A stretch of DNA of 64,000 bases from Alphaproteobacteria bacterium MarineAlpha5_Bin12 (GTDB lineage: Bacteria > Pseudomonadota > Alphaproteobacteria > HIMB59 > GCA-002718135): NCBI GenBank assembly GCA_002937855.1, contig PTKS01000002.1, positions 1 through 64,000 on the forward strand. The letters are read 5' to 3'. Of the stretch, positions 63,993 through 64,000 are shown piece by piece (positions within the stretch are counted from its first letter, which is position 1; each line of letters starts with the position of its first letter). Made by a program: the position numbers and the translations under genes. Below the pieces are notes generated by a model. It was not told the origin of the DNA. It worked only from the letters and a program-made list of their open reading frames with translations, and searched no databases.

Positions 63993-64000
63993 AGTTAGTT

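Noticed and set aside
1..64000. Mobile elements, CRISPR arrays, riboswitches, integrated phage
   Set aside because: No transposase, integrase, repeat-spacer pattern or conserved riboswitch core was seen on either strand; gaps are too short to hold most of them.

Overview
The window is a compact, strongly AT-rich (about 30% GC by eye) stretch of bacterial chromosome. It holds 63 protein genes, one of them cut by the left edge, and one tRNA. I found no rRNA, CRISPR array, insertion sequence, phage gene or riboswitch. Alphaproteobacterial signs are the order rplI-dnaB-alr-...-cvpA, a grxD-bolA pair beside purB, TPR/BamB-Der order, a DUF2794 protein, a DksA that has lost three of four zinc cysteines, an Atm1-type exporter, and a GAAC-N7-GAAC LexA box in the recA promoter. 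Low GC, very short intergenic gaps (none over 300 bp; the longest, 215 bp, is upstream of recA) and many ATGA or TAATG overlaps suggest a streamlined, probably marine, SAR11/HIMB59-like lineage. The lineage below class level is a guess.

Region 1 (1-22197) is a nitrogen-compound catabolic island. An operon reading left holds a GcvT-like protein and two PYROXD2-like FAD oxidoreductases. A BetI-like TetR regulator followed by a Pot-type permease/permease/ATPase set reads right, facing its Tat-exported binding protein across a bidirectional terminator. Then come an amidase, a glutamine-synthetase-like gamma-glutamylpolyamine synthetase, and a tightly coupled six-gene operon (deiminase, Atm1-like exporter, 41-aa CxxC mini-protein, agmatine deiminase, DUF6356 protein, N-carbamoylputrescine amidase). 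A GbcA-like Rieske oxygenase, a SpuC-like aminotransferase, a second glutamine-synthetase-like enzyme and a PuuB-like oxidase follow. Together they suggest uptake of polyamines or guanidino compounds, conversion of agmatine to putrescine, and putrescine breakdown by both transamination and gamma-glutamylation. The GcvT, Rieske and FAD enzymes suggest a linked N-demethylation branch. Two near-identical palindromes, TTGAAC-N3-CATTCAA, sit in the control regions at 3996 and 16760 and may be the regulator's operators.

Region 2 (22187-48560) is housekeeping: tsaC, an orphan parA, glmU, class II DAHP synthase, nadE, gltX, cysS, cimA, trmJ, rpsD, rarD, grxD, bolA, an NRDE protein, purB, map, a CinA-like protein, a zinc-ribbon mini-protein, tRNA-Leu(TAA), a VOC protein, nadK, moaA, dksA, recA, alaS, icd, a LOG protein, psd and pssA.

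Region 3 (48565-64000) has an RND pump with its adaptor, rlmE, DUF2794, a PRX-like thioredoxin, a YfgM-like/BamB/Der block, cvpA, an MMPL-type RND protein, alr, dnaB and rplI. All calls come from reading the sequence and from memory of the families; no database search was possible.
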